Positions 8,228 to 17,280 of a stretch of 64,000 bases of DNA are shown here, piece by piece. The notes under the pieces were generated by a model. That model was given only the letters and a program-made list of their open reading frames with translations. It did not search any database and was not told the DNA's origin. Position 1 is the first letter of the stretch; each line of letters starts with the position of its first letter. This stretch comes from Hyphomonadaceae bacterium. GTDB taxonomy: Bacteria > Pseudomonadota > Alphaproteobacteria > Caulobacterales > Aquidulcibacteraceae. The stretch spans positions 124,001 to 188,000 of the forward strand of contig JAIELJ010000011.1 of the NCBI GenBank assembly GCA_019753105.1, written 5' to 3'. The position numbers and the translations under genes are program-made.

Positions 8228-8232
8228 CAACA

Positions 8233-9558
8233 CTAGAGCAGCCTCAGCAATCCAGCGTCTTCTAACAACACCGCCGTCGCCTCAATCACGCTCAGCTCCG
8301 CCCCCGCCCGCTCCGCAATATCTTCGAGCGAGTGATCGCCGTCGGAGAGGTTCAAAACCCAGAGCATCGCCATGCTTTTCGCGTAGCTATCCTTGTCGCC
8401 GCCGATCGCAGCATAGAGCCCGCGGCGGCCGAGTTGCGGCTCGCCGTGGGGGACGGTGTTGAGATAGCGGCGTTCGTTTTCGAGTGCGTCGATGGCGCTG
8501 ATCACGGCGCGGTAGCTGCCGGCGAGCGCATCGGGGGTGATGAAATCGAGGTTGTCGCCGCTCGTGTGATATTCGGGGAAGGTCGCGAACTGCGTGCGCT
8601 GGAAAAGGCCGACGTCGAGATCGAAGCCGGGTGAGGCGTATTGGCGCTCGTCATAGCCATACGGGAAAAAGTCGATGATTTTGGCGTCGTTCAGAACGCG
8701 CGTCATGACCCGATCGATGCGGGCGTTGCCGCGGCGGGTGCGCTTGTAGGTGAAACCGCCGCGATCGCCGACGCAGGACATGACCAAGCCATGCTTGATG
8801 CGCTTTGCCGCCTCGCCATTGCGCGCAAGCCACGTGATCGCGCCGATCGTGCCGGGCGCAAAGAGAAAGCGATAGGTGTAGCGCGTTTTCACCTTCGCCA
8901 TCGCGCCCGCAAGCAGCGCGAGCAACGCCATGCCGGAGCAATTATCGTTGGCGAGCGAGGGATGGCAGGTATGGACGGAGAAGAGCACTTCCTCATCGCT
9001 CGCGCCGCGATGAACGATTTCACCGTAGGTGAGCGAGCCATCCTTCAGTTCGGAATCGACGCACACTTCGTAATCGCCATCCGGCAACGCATCGAGCGCG
9101 TTCTGACTCATGCAGAAGCCCCAGCGCTCGTTGTAATACGACGTGCGGTACGGGATGAGATCGGGCTGCTCTGGCAGCGTGAAGATGTTCTTCTTCAGCT
9201 CCGCAAGCGGCAGCGTCGCGCGGATCGGCGTCGAATAATTGAGCACATGGAGATTGTGCTTTTGGAAATCGACGATGCGCGCGCCGGTGGCTTTCTTGAT
9301 CCACGCATCGCGGATCACCCATTCCTTGGGCACGGTCCAATCGAGCACCGGCGTGCCGGTGGCGACTTCGTGCTGAACGATGGGCGCGTGTTTCGACAAC
9401 GCCCGCAGCGTTTCGCGCACGCCCTCGCCCGTGATCGAACGGCAGATGGGATAGATTTCCGTCGCCAGCCTATAGATCGCGTCGCCGATGCCGGGGCTAT
9501 CGAGCGCGGCTTTGAGGCTGGCGCCCGTTACGGATTGCGCCGCGCTATCGGCGCTCAC
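8233..9558 (-). CDS. DUF4910 aminopeptidase-fold protein of polysaccharide clusters
   Basis: 441 residues starting at a GTG that overlaps the upstream TGA (GTGA). The sequence follows the DUF4910/COG4310 pattern: [16 protein letters not shown] near residue 35, [28 protein letters not shown], and the M28-like metal-site segment [20 protein letters not shown] around 193-212. A winged-helix-like C-terminal region follows ([15 protein letters not shown]). Such proteins are commonly encoded among O-antigen and capsule genes next to epimerases, yet their reaction is not established as far as I know. The kept His/Asp/Asn cluster suggests a metal hydrolase acting on an amide, perhaps an N-acyl sugar, which would fit the PIG-L and aminotransferase partners. 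Confidence 0.85.
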   Translation of the reverse strand: MSADSAAQSVTGASLKAALDSPGIGDAIYRLATEIYPICRSITGEGVRETLRALSKHAPIVQHEVATGTPVLDWTVPKEWVIRDAWIKKATGARIVDFQKHNLHVLNYSTPIRATLPLAELKKNIFTLPEQPDLIPYRTSYYNERWGFCMSQNALDALPDGDYEVCVDSELKDGSLTYGEIVHRGASDEEVLFSVHTCHPSLANDNCSGMALLALLAGAMAKVKTRYTYRFLFAPGTIGAITWLARNGEAAKRIKHGLVMSCVGDRGGFTYKRTRRGNARIDRVMTRVLNDAKIIDFFPYGYDERQYASPGFDLDVGLFQRTQFATFPEYHTSGDNLDFITPDALAGSYRAVISAIDALENERRYLNTVPHGEPQLGRRGLYAAIGGDKDSYAKSMAMLWVLNLSDGDHSLEDIAERAGAELSVIEATAVLLEDAGLLRLL

Positions 9559-10598
9559 GCAGTCTCCATCGAGCGCACGCGCAGATCACCATCGAGCGCT
9601 TGGTCAGCCAGGAGCTTACGAATATGAGCGATGCGATTGTAGCGGACGCCCTCGAACTCCTCGAGCGTGATGCCCGACTTCTTGTACGCGGCGTAGAGTT
9701 GCTCGGCGCCCTTGCGCGCGTCCCATTGCGGCTTGAACGCCGGCAGCGCCTTGGCGATCTTCTCGAAGCTCACCTTGTACGAACGCGTATCCGGGCCGGC
9801 GTCGGACGCCAGCTCGATCTTCGTGTTCGGCACCACTTCGCCAACGATCTCGGCGATGTCGCGGATGCGATAATTGTGCGCGGTTTGGCCGACATTGAAC
9901 GCTTCGTTGTGAATGACGTCGCGTGGCGCTTCCATCGCGGCGATGAAGGCGCGCGAAATGTCTTCGATGTGAACGATCGGACGCAGCGGCGTGCCATCGG
10001 ACTTCAAGAGAATGACGCCCTTAGTCATGCCCCAAGCGACCAAATTGTTGAGCACGATATCGAAGCGCAGACGCGGGCTTACGCCGTAAGCCGTGGCGGG
10101 GCGCAGGAAGGTTGGCGAGAAGCTATCGTCGGCGAGCTTCGCAACATCGCGCTCGACCCAGACTTTCGATTGGCCATAGGCGGTGACGGGGTTCAGTTCG
10201 CCCGTCTCGTCGATCATGTTGTCGCCGGACTTGCCGTAGTTCGAGCACGACGAGGCAAAGAGGAAACGCTCAACGCCCGCCTGCTTGGCGAGTTCGGCCA
10301 GCTTCACGCTGGCGCGGTGGTTGATAGCGTAGGTCAGATCCGGATTGAGATCGCTCAGCGGATCGTTCGAGAGCGCGGCCAAGTGGATGACGGCGTCGAA
10401 GCCCTCAAGGTCGCTGGGTTCGAGATCGCGGAGGTCCTTGATGATGGACGGGATTTCGATGATCTCGCCGCCCTCGGCGAAGGTGCAGCGGCGATAGAGG
10501 TTAGCGTCGATGCCGGTAACGTCATGGCCGGCCGCGCGCAGCATCGGCACCATCACCGTGCCGATATAGCCCAAATGACCGCTCAGCAGGACCTTCAT
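9555..10598 (-). CDS. NAD-dependent sugar epimerase/dehydratase (extended SDR)
   Basis: 347 residues. The nucleotide-binding motif GHLGYIG starts at residue 7, D33 in the GIDANLY segment should choose NAD, and the active site shows [10 protein letters not shown] plus YGQSK (Y-x3-K). A downstream HIEDISRAF segment matches the sugar-nucleotide epimerase family. I chose the ATG at 10598 because GAGG sits about 10 bases before it; the ATG at 10610 is the alternative. It lies between the priming transferase and the DUF4910 gene in one direction of transcription. It may supply the dehydratase, epimerase or ketoreductase step that the rfbF pathway needs. Confidence 0.88.
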   Translation of the reverse strand: MKVLLSGHLGYIGTVMVPMLRAAGHDVTGIDANLYRRCTFAEGGEIIEIPSIIKDLRDLEPSDLEGFDAVIHLAALSNDPLSDLNPDLTYAINHRASVKLAELAKQAGVERFLFASSCSNYGKSGDNMIDETGELNPVTAYGQSKVWVERDVAKLADDSFSPTFLRPATAYGVSPRLRFDIVLNNLVAWGMTKGVILLKSDGTPLRPIVHIEDISRAFIAAMEAPRDVIHNEAFNVGQTAHNYRIRDIAEIVGEVVPNTKIELASDAGPDTRSYKVSFEKIAKALPAFKPQWDARKGAEQLYAAYKKSGITLEEFEGVRYNRIAHIRKLLADQALDGDLRVRSMETA

Positions 10599-10688
10599 CG
10601 CTCGCCTCATTGTTCCGCGCTGAACCGCTGGTCCAGCACGCCCTTGTACACCGGGTTAGTCTTGCAAGAAACGCCGCTGGCGCGCGCT

Positions 10689-11459
10689 TTAGAGCGCGTC
10701 GGCCTTGAACAACACCTTGATGGTGCGCAGGAAGATTTCGATGTCGCGCCGCCAGGACCACGCCTGGACGTATTCGATGTCGAAGCCGGTGCGGGTCTGG
10801 ATTTTCTCTTCGGTCTCGGTCGGCCCACGGCTGCCGTTGACCTGGGCCAGGCCGGTCACGCCCGGACGGGCGTTGAAGCGGATCGGGTAGCGGCCATCAA
10901 CTTTCTCGAACAGCACGTCGTGCTCAAGCGCGTGCGGGCGCGGGCCGATGATCGACATGTCGCCGAGCAACACGTTCACGAGCTGGGGCAACTCATCGAT
11001 GCTGGAGCGGCGCAAGAAACCGCCGAGGCGGGTAAAGCGCACGTCGCCGGAGCGCGCCTGCAGGACGCCGCGGTTTTCCATCACCGTCATGGTGCGAAAC
11101 TTCCAGATCCGGAACGTCTTGCCGCGATAGCCGCCACGCTCTTGCTTGAAGATCGCAGGACCATTGCTTTCCAGCTTTACGATCAAAGCGATAAGCAGAA
11201 GAAACGGCAGGAAAACCAGCAGCGCCGAGGCCGAAACGACCACGTCAAAGACGCGCTTAGAGAGCCCGCCAACGGGCTGCTCGTCGCCAGGGCGCACGTG
11301 CGCCCAGAAATGGATGATTTCGACCCGGCCGTTCATATCGTTCGCTGCTGCGGCACGGGTCGCAAAACGGGCGCCAGAGCCTGCGCGCTGCGGCGCTGCG
11401 TGCACGCGCGGGGTCGCGCTGCGTGGGCGCGCGCCGTCCGGCTTTGCATGGTCTCTCAT
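10689..11459 (-). CDS. Polyprenyl-phosphate sugar-1-phosphate transferase (priming enzyme)
   Basis: 256 residues from the ATG at 11459. It has only the catalytic half of the WbaP family. One hydrophobic helix follows SKRVFDVVVS, then come KLESNGPAIFKQER, the FRIWKFRTM signature, RLGGFLRRSSIDELPQLVNVLLGDMS (in parts) and IGPRP. It should move a sugar 1-phosphate onto undecaprenyl phosphate at the inner membrane and so start the repeat unit. The first 40 residues are polar and low-complexity, and a shorter start at 11339 is possible. It lies 226 bp after the autokinase gene. Confidence 0.9.
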   Translation of the reverse strand: MRDHAKPDGARPRSATPRVHAAPQRAGSGARFATRAAAANDMNGRVEIIHFWAHVRPGDEQPVGGLSKRVFDVVVSASALLVFLPFLLLIALIVKLESNGPAIFKQERGGYRGKTFRIWKFRTMTVMENRGVLQARSGDVRFTRLGGFLRRSSIDELPQLVNVLLGDMSIIGPRPHALEHDVLFEKVDGRYPIRFNARPGVTGLAQVNGSRGPTETEEKIQTRTGFDIEYVQAWSWRRDIEIFLRTIKVLFKADAL

Positions 11460-11685
11460 GGCTATCCCCACCGCGCGCGACGGCCCCTTCTGAGCCTCGC
11501 AAGCGATGGCGCTCTTAAAGCGTGCGATGCAACATGATGCAAGCAAACACTGGGGTCGCAGATTGCGATTCGTGTGAGGTTCGCGCGTCTGGCGAAGCGG
11601 TGTCCGCCAAGCCACACCGCTTCACGCCGTTCATCTTAAGCTCAGAATGAAACCGCTATTTCACGCGGTTTTTGTACGCGCCGTG

Positions 11686-13872
11686 TCAGGTCTCGCGGAA
11701 CTCGTACATCGGATACGAGTAGTAGCCTGGCATGCGGCGGTCGACGCTGTTGAGTGCGATACCGCGCACAGTCGCACCCGAAATATTCAGTTGCTGCAGC
11801 GCCGCACGAACAGCGCGGATCGGCGTCTTCTGCCAACGCGTGACCATCACCGCACAATCGGCCTTCGAGACAACGACGCGCGTGTCAGCGACTGCGAGCA
11901 CAGGCGCGCAATCAAGGATGACGAGATCGAAAGCGCCGCGCAGTTCAGTCAGCAAGCGATCCATGTCTTCGCCGCCGAACACGTCCTTCGGCGTGAAGCC
12001 CGAGTCGCTGACCGGCAGCACATGCATGCCGCTCGCGTCATCGAGATAGGTCGCCTGGCGCCAGTTCACTTCGCCGGCCAGTACTTGGAGCAGGCCTGTC
12101 GGCGGTTCGAAGTCGAGCACGTCCTTCACCGAACGGCGGCGGAGGTCGCAATCGACCAGCAGCACACGTTGGCCCGACAGCGCCGCGACGCGCGCGAGAC
12201 AGAGCGACATTGTCGTCTTGCCCTCGTTCGGCAGCGCCGAGGTGATGGCGACGACTTGCGTCTTCGGCTGACCAGCCGCGAACAGGATCGCTGTGCGGAG
12301 CACGCGGCAGGCTTCGGTGAACGCCGAGACCTGCCGTTCGAGCAGGTAGGCCGCCGGATGCTGTGACGCGACCGGTAGTTGTCGCAACTCGCCGCGGCGC
12401 AATTGCGGGACCATCGCAAGCGCCGGCAGGCCGATTTTGCGCTCTACCGTGTCGCTATCGTTGAAACCTTCATCGAGCGCTTCCGCAAGGAAGCCAGCGG
12501 CGAGGCCAAGGCCTAAGCCGAACGCCATGGCCAGCACGAAAGCCACCGAAAGACGCGGCGAAGATCGAACTTGCGGCGGGACCGCCGCGGAGATCAATTC
12601 CGCCGGCGCTGCGCGCATCGTGCCCTGATCGGCGATTTCGTGGAAGCGCTGAAGGAACGCTTCATAGACCGCGCGGGCAGCAGCGGCCTCGCGCTCGTAT
12701 TCACGCAGCCTCACCAGCTGTTCGTTGTTGCCGGTGAGTTCGCCACGCATGGCGGTCATGTTGCCTTCGAGCGTACGCAGCCGCGCACGCGCCACTTCAA
12801 CTTCGCTGCCGAGGCCGGAAATGCCGCGGCGAATTTCGGCGTTGATCTGCTGACGATTGTCAGCGCGCTCGGCGCGGACGTTGATCACCGTGGGATGCGA
12901 ATCCGAATAGCGGCTTTCCGCATCGGCCAAGCGGCGGGCGATTTCGGATTCTTGCGCGCGTAAGGCGTCGAGGACGCCGGAGCGCAGCACGGCGGCGATT
13001 GCGTCCGTCGATTGCCCGCTCTGGACCATCGACTGCACTTGCATGTGGCGCGCTTCCCGTTCTGCGAGATCGGCGCGCGCGGTCAGCACTTGTGTCTGCA
13101 CATCGGTCGTTTGGCGCTCGGTGAGCAACGAACCTTGTGTCGAGATAAGGCCTGTCTGCGCGCGATAACGCTCAGCGATGGCTTCTTTCTCCTGCACGTC
13201 GCCACGCAATTCTTCGACGCGCTGTGCGAGCCAGTCGTTGGCGCGCTCGGCCGTGCGCAGTCGCGCTTCCATCTGATAGACTTGGAAGAGCTCAACCAGG
13301 CGGTTGGCCATCTGCGCCGCGCGATCGGCGCTCGCCGCGGTGACGGAAACTTCCGCCGCGTAGGTAAGGCCACGACGGCGCACATCGATCGAGCCGACGA
13401 CACCGTCGATGATCCCCTGGCGTACGAGGGCGCGCTCTTCAGCGGTGAGTGCGACCGGCGGCTGGCCGGTTTCCTGCGCTTCGCGCAGCACGCCGTTCCA
13501 CTCGGGGTCATCGATGAGACGCAGATCGTCGGCGAGACGGCCTGCGAGCATGCTGGAGCGCAGCACTTCGAGTTGGCTATCGATCACTTGCGGGCTCGCG
13601 CCCGGATCGCCGCTGACCATCTGTTCGGGCGCAAGCACCCGTTCCTGGCCCCCCTGCAACATAATCAGTGCGGTGGCCGTGTAACGCGAAGGTTGCAGCG
13701 CGAAATAAGCAAAGGTTGCAATCGCGACCACGGCGCCGATCGCCCCGATCAGCATCCAGCGCCGCATCAGGAACGCGAAGATCCATTTCAGGCTGATGAG
13801 ACCCAGTTCGCCATCGTCCTCTGGCGGCCGGTAGACCTCTTCTGTCCGCTGGCGAATGGCGATGACGTTCAT
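11686..13872 (-). CDS. Polysaccharide chain-length protein / tyrosine autokinase (Wzc type)
   Basis: 728 residues with an N-terminal Wzz-type periplasmic domain between membrane helices at about 40-60 and 441-464. A long coiled-coil-like region occupies 205-420, and a cytoplasmic BY-kinase domain starts at about 520. Walker A is ALPNEGKTT (546-554), Walker A' is LLVDCD (571-576) and Walker B is VILDCAP (651-657). The tyrosine tail is short, with Y717, Y718, Y720 and Y723. It controls chain length and export of the polymer made by this locus. The start has AGGA 6-9 bases upstream. It heads the minus-strand run, with a 396-bp gap upstream that should carry its promoter. Confidence 0.93.
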   Translation of the reverse strand: MNVIAIRQRTEEVYRPPEDDGELGLISLKWIFAFLMRRWMLIGAIGAVVAIATFAYFALQPSRYTATALIMLQGGQERVLAPEQMVSGDPGASPQVIDSQLEVLRSSMLAGRLADDLRLIDDPEWNGVLREAQETGQPPVALTAEERALVRQGIIDGVVGSIDVRRRGLTYAAEVSVTAASADRAAQMANRLVELFQVYQMEARLRTAERANDWLAQRVEELRGDVQEKEAIAERYRAQTGLISTQGSLLTERQTTDVQTQVLTARADLAEREARHMQVQSMVQSGQSTDAIAAVLRSGVLDALRAQESEIARRLADAESRYSDSHPTVINVRAERADNRQQINAEIRRGISGLGSEVEVARARLRTLEGNMTAMRGELTGNNEQLVRLREYEREAAAARAVYEAFLQRFHEIADQGTMRAAPAELISAAVPPQVRSSPRLSVAFVLAMAFGLGLGLAAGFLAEALDEGFNDSDTVERKIGLPALAMVPQLRRGELRQLPVASQHPAAYLLERQVSAFTEACRVLRTAILFAAGQPKTQVVAITSALPNEGKTTMSLCLARVAALSGQRVLLVDCDLRRRSVKDVLDFEPPTGLLQVLAGEVNWRQATYLDDASGMHVLPVSDSGFTPKDVFGGEDMDRLLTELRGAFDLVILDCAPVLAVADTRVVVSKADCAVMVTRWQKTPIRAVRAALQQLNISGATVRGIALNSVDRRMPGYYSYPMYEFRET

Positions 13873-14268
13873 TTCTTTATCCTAAACCGCGCGCTATTCG
13901 GGCGCGCAGTGACCGTTTTTCCTAGCAAAAGCACGGCCAAGCGCGCTTCCCTTAGCATGTCTCCTTTCGGCGCACAGGCGCTGTTTGATGCTTAATCGCA
14001 ACAATCTCAGTGAATTCGCGCCGGAGAGCGCTGAGCGGGGCGCCGTGCGTAAACAGCCAGCAACCGATGATACCTGGGGATAAATCGGCGTTTCCGGTGG
14101 AGGAACCGGGACCTCGAGAGGGCGTTACCACAATGCACGTTGACCAAAATTAACTAGTCTGTGGCGATTATGTTGGCCGATCAAAGCCTTAGCGTTTGAG
14201 TCACAGAACACAGTCACAACTGTGCACAGGGATTAAAGAGGAAGCGTCTGGGCGCTATCGTACACTCC
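13873..14268. other. Divergent intergenic region upstream of the autokinase gene
   Basis: No gene is visible. The region has a small GCGCGC-TATTCGG-GCGCGC hairpin just before the autokinase start, a weak CCGGT/ACCGG repeat near 14095, an AT-richer patch around 14140-14175, and the inverted repeat at 14209-14224. It must hold the promoter of the autokinase operon; I cannot assign -35/-10 elements with confidence. Confidence 0.5.
14209..14224. promoter_or_regulatory. Inverted repeat CACAGT-CACA-ACTGTG
   Basis: Perfect 6-bp arms with a 4-bp spacer lie 45 bases upstream of the small membrane-protein gene and within the divergent promoter region of the autokinase operon. An extra GTCACA copy stands just to the left. 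It looks like a repressor or activator site, but the binding protein is unknown. Confidence 0.3.
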
Positions 14269-14463
14269 ATGAGCCCCAAGCCGAGGGTCGTTAAGCCGGA
14301 GACAGACGTTGTCCGGCCCATCACTGCGGCGCCTCGACGGCGCAAGCGGCGGACACGCCGCTGGCCTTTGATATGGACGCTCGCTTTCGCGCTCGGCGCC
14401 AGCCTCGCTTTGTGGTGGGCGATCTTCAAACTCGGCGGCGCGGCGCTTTCGCTGTTCAGCTGA
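14269..14463 (+). CDS. Small single-helix membrane protein, hypothetical
   Basis: 64 residues: a basic, proline-rich N-terminal part (PRRRKRRTRRW) and one hydrophobic helix at about 33-55, ending in LSLFS. The shape predicts a short protein anchored with its charged side in the cytoplasm. It is divergent from the autokinase and converges with the glycosyltransferase at 14504. The nearest good ribosome site is 27 bases upstream, too far for this ATG, so translation is uncertain. Confidence 0.45.
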   Translation: MSPKPRVVKPETDVVRPITAAPRRRKRRTRRWPLIWTLAFALGASLALWWAIFKLGGAALSLFS

Positions 14464-14503
14464 TCCACAAGCGATGTCGACAATTCGCCCTTCAGGCGAA
14501 AAT

Positions 14504-16009
14504 CTACTGTGCCGCATTGGGACGCCAAACCGTTAGCCGCATGCGGCCAGTTTCATCGCCCAGACGTTCCTCGCCCTCGCGGCTCGCAAGGGGTTCGACG
14601 ATGGGCGTTGCATCATCCACGGTCCGCGCGATGACCCAGACCCGTTCATAGCGCCCGACAATCGCGGCGGCGTTCTGCGCAGTGAGTTCCGGGCCTTCAT
14701 AGAACTGCCCGATCCCGCGCCTGCCGCGTTCCGAAGCCTGAGCCAGAATCTCAACGCCGCCGCACCCGTCCTCGCGGCAGTAATAGTCGAAATTGACTGC
14801 GCTGATTGCACTTGAGGTCAGCACCATGTCGCGCGGGCCGGCTTGCTCGCGCAGGATCTCGGCCACTTCGCGCCAAGGCTCGCGATAGGTGATCCGCAGC
14901 CAGTTGAATGAATCCGCCACCAGCACCAGCGCAATCGCGGCGGCAACCGCGACGCGCCAACGCGACCAGGGTAGCGTCGCCACGCCAACTGCAAGCATCG
15001 CCAGATAGATGAACTGCACCCAAAATAGCGTGCGCTCGAGGAAGATCGGCCGCACCAGGCTGATACCCAGCAACACCAGCGGAACACCTGCCCCGAAGAC
15101 CAGAGCGAACACGCGCCGCTCAAGCGGCAGTTTCCACCAGCCCCACGCCATCACCGCGCCAAAGGCGCCAGCGATCAGCACATTGGCGATCTCGAAACTG
15201 CGCGTGGCGACGATGTGCGAAATAATGGCGACGGCGTCGACAATCGAAGGCTTCGGAATCCAAGAGACTGTTTCAGCGCCCGTCTGAATTTGCAGCACCG
15301 TGATCCAGGCCCACCATGCCCAGAGCGCGAGCACGACGAGATTGGCGCCAATCCAGCCGAGCGCATCGCTGAAACGGCGCGGCGTTGCGAACAACCAAAG
15401 CCAAACGATGAAGATGTTGGCGAGCAGAGGCAGGATGAAGAACGTCGTGTGGGTGTAGAGCGCGATCGTGGTGCTCGCCGCATAGATCGCGTAGGGTTGC
15501 CAGAGTTCTCGTACGCGATGCGCGCGCGCGCCCCATGCATCGGCAATGCGAATGAGCGCGTAGCCGGCGAGTGTCGCCGCGAGAAAACCAAGAATATATC
15601 CTCGCGCTTCCTGGCTTTGGCCAAGCTGCGCCGCAGACAGCGCGCAGAATATCGCGGCGCATAGGCCAGCGAGCGTGGAATGCAGTGCGCGCGTCAACAC
15701 GAAGACAGCAGCGATCGCGGCAAGTCCAAACACAACAGACATGGCGCGGACGGCGAACTCGCCTTCACCGAAGACGTCCATCCAGCCGTTCAAAAGCGCG
15801 TAATAGAGCGGTGGGTTGGTCTCGTAGACCATCCAATCACTCCACAAGAGATCAGCAGGCACGCGGCCAAACGAGACCGACGCTATCTCATCAGCCCAGA
15901 GCGACGGCTCGCCCAAATTCCAGAAACGCAAAAGCGCGCCCAGTGCGATGATGGCTGCGAGCGAAAACCAGGGCCGCTGCTTGATAAAGGCGGAGGCGCG
16001 GGCCAGCAT
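14504..16009 (-). CDS. Glycosyltransferase family 39-like membrane protein
   Basis: 501 residues with roughly eleven hydrophobic helices. The first loop carries ALLRFWNLGEPSLWADE, where the DE pair matches the catalytic acidic motif of ArnT/PMT-type GT-C enzymes, followed by ETNPPLYYALL. A C-terminal soluble segment follows at about 395-501. Such enzymes move a sugar from a polyprenyl-phosphate donor to an acceptor in the periplasm. The gene is 8 bp downstream of the GT2-GtrA fusion, which could make that lipid-linked sugar donor, so they probably work as a pair. Confidence 0.85.
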   Translation of the reverse strand: MLARASAFIKQRPWFSLAAIIALGALLRFWNLGEPSLWADEIASVSFGRVPADLLWSDWMVYETNPPLYYALLNGWMDVFGEGEFAVRAMSVVFGLAAIAAVFVLTRALHSTLAGLCAAIFCALSAAQLGQSQEARGYILGFLAATLAGYALIRIADAWGARAHRVRELWQPYAIYAASTTIALYTHTTFFILPLLANIFIVWLWLFATPRRFSDALGWIGANLVVLALWAWWAWITVLQIQTGAETVSWIPKPSIVDAVAIISHIVATRSFEIANVLIAGAFGAVMAWGWWKLPLERRVFALVFGAGVPLVLLGISLVRPIFLERTLFWVQFIYLAMLAVGVATLPWSRWRVAVAAAIALVLVADSFNWLRITYREPWREVAEILREQAGPRDMVLTSSAISAVNFDYYCREDGCGGVEILAQASERGRRGIGQFYEGPELTAQNAAAIVGRYERVWVIARTVDDATPIVEPLASREGEERLGDETGRMRLTVWRPNAAQ

Positions 16010-16017
16010 AGCCTGCT

Positions 16018-17145
16018 CTATTTACGCCACGTGTAGACAGCGCTGACGGCGTAGTTCCACACCGCGCCAAGCAGGATGCCGGCGAGCGCCGAGAACACCC
16101 AGAACGTCTGCTGCACGAAAAGATAGTTCGCGACACCCACATTGGCGGCCATGCCGACTGCGCAGATGGCGGCGAACGAGATCAGCCCTGTGATCCAGCG
16201 GAAGCCTTTGCGGCGGCGATCGCGGTAGGTCAGCATGTTGTTGAGCGTATAGTTGAAGACCATCGCGACCGACGCCGCGATCGCTTGGCTCCACGCGAAA
16301 TTCTGCCCCATCACTTGGAACAGCATGGTCAACACCATGAAGTGAATGACGACGCCAAAGCCGCCAATGAGGCCGAACGACACGAACCGCGCCGGCACCA
16401 GCTTGCCGATGCGTTTGTCGATCAAGAGCAGAAAGAAATCCCACAGCGCTTGCGTATCGAGCTTGCTCTCACCGGCGACGCGGTTGCGGAATTGATAGGG
16501 CTGCTCATGAACGCGCAGCTTGCCTTTTCCGCTTGCCAGAATGTCGAGCAGGATCTTGAAGCCCAGGCCCGAGAGATCGCGGACGACGCCGTTGAAGGCT
16601 TCGCGGCGGAGCAGGAAGAAGCCGCTCATCGGGTCGGAAAGATTTACGCCGGTGACCTTGTGCGAAAGCCAGGTGGCGAGCGCGCTCATTTGGGCGCGCG
16701 ACTGGTTCCACTCGCCGATCGAGCCGCCCTTGGCGTAGCGTGTGCCGACGGCGATGTCGGCGCTGCCGGAGCGCACGGCGGCCAGCATCTGCGGCAGCGC
16801 GGTTTCGTCATGCTGGAGGTCGGCGTCCATGACGGCGACGAACTCTGACGATGACGCAAGCGCGCCTTCGATGCAGGCAGTCGAAAGGCCGCGGCGGCCG
16901 ATGCGGTGAAGCACACGCACACGCGGATCGGTCTGCGAAATGCCGCGCACGACATTGGCGGTGCCGTCCGGGCTATCATCGTCAACGAAGATGACTTCCC
17001 AGCGTATGCCCTGGAGCGCTGCGTCCAGCACTTCGACCATGCGCGGGACGTTAAGAGACTCGTTAAACGTCGGGATGACGAGCGTGAGCTCATAGCCGTC
17101 GACCGCCGGTGTGGCGGCCGGCGCAAGGCTCGGCGCTTCGCTCAT
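16018..17145 (-). CDS. GT2 polyprenyl-phosphate glycosyltransferase fused to GtrA domain
   Basis: 375 residues from the ATG at 17145, which has GGAGA 7 bases upstream. Residues 20-245 are a DPM1-like GT2 domain with TLVIPTFNES, VDDDSPDGT, MDADLQHD and LSDPMSGFF. Residues about 255-375 are a four-helix GtrA domain starting RFVSFGLIGGFGVVIHF. GT2 makes polyprenyl-phosphate sugar, and GtrA-type domains are thought to help flip it across the inner membrane. The fusion plus the adjacent GT39 gene forms a compact supply-and-transfer pair for periplasmic glycosylation. Confidence 0.9.
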   Translation of the reverse strand: MSEAPSLAPAATPAVDGYELTLVIPTFNESLNVPRMVEVLDAALQGIRWEVIFVDDDSPDGTANVVRGISQTDPRVRVLHRIGRRGLSTACIEGALASSSEFVAVMDADLQHDETALPQMLAAVRSGSADIAVGTRYAKGGSIGEWNQSRAQMSALATWLSHKVTGVNLSDPMSGFFLLRREAFNGVVRDLSGLGFKILLDILASGKGKLRVHEQPYQFRNRVAGESKLDTQALWDFFLLLIDKRIGKLVPARFVSFGLIGGFGVVIHFMVLTMLFQVMGQNFAWSQAIAASVAMVFNYTLNNMLTYRDRRRKGFRWITGLISFAAICAVGMAANVGVANYLFVQQTFWVFSALAGILLGAVWNYAVSAVYTWRK

Positions 17146-17181
17146 GCTGACGTCTCCCAAAACGGGCCCTCTCCTGCTCGA

Positions 17182-17207
17182 AAAGCCGACATATGTCACG
17201 CGGCTTT
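17182..17207 (-). terminator. Hairpin with T4 tail between manC-type and GT2-GtrA genes
   Basis: On the minus strand, AAAGCCG (17207-17201) pairs with CGGCTTT (17188-17182) across a 12-base loop, and the stem runs into TTTT. It lies 37 bases before the GT2-GtrA start, so it can act as the end of the upstream operon or as an attenuator. Confidence 0.45.
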
Positions 17208-17248
17208 GCCGGGAGGCAGCAGTTACGCGCGCGCGGTGAGGTTAAACG

Positions 17249-17271
17249 GCGCCGCATGCTTGGGGCGGCGC
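17249..17271 (-). terminator. GC hairpin after the manC-type gene
   Basis: Arms GCGCCGC and GCGGCGC (7 bp, 9-base loop) begin 10 bases past the stop codon at 17281 and are followed on the minus strand by CGTTTAACC. A weak intrinsic terminator, in series with the one at 17182-17207. Confidence 0.4.
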
Positions 17272-17280
17272 GAATTAACG

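Larger units (their letters stand above)
7696..8232. other. Noncoding, palindrome-rich gap between convergent genes
   Basis: No open frame with coding character is present. The stretch contains an inverted repeat at 7969-8037, a REP-like double palindrome at 8101-8227 and several smaller hairpins such as GGGGTGAATAGCCCC near 7925. I compared it by eye with 6S, tmRNA, RNase P and SRP RNA signatures and found none. Confidence 0.6.

Noticed and set aside
7840-8232. Possible 6S, tmRNA, RNase P or SRP RNA gene
   Set aside because: None of the conserved core strings I know for these RNAs could be found; only palindromes are visible.
9600-11537. A 645-codon open frame on the plus strand
   Set aside because: It lies antisense to the well-supported epimerase and priming transferase genes. 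Its translation is rich in R, D, V and A without any family motif, as expected for a shadow frame in GC-rich DNA.
13012-13995. A 327-codon plus-strand frame opposite the autokinase
   Set aside because: The opposite strand encodes the coiled-coil and Wzz part of the autokinase with clear motifs; the plus frame has no recognisable domain.
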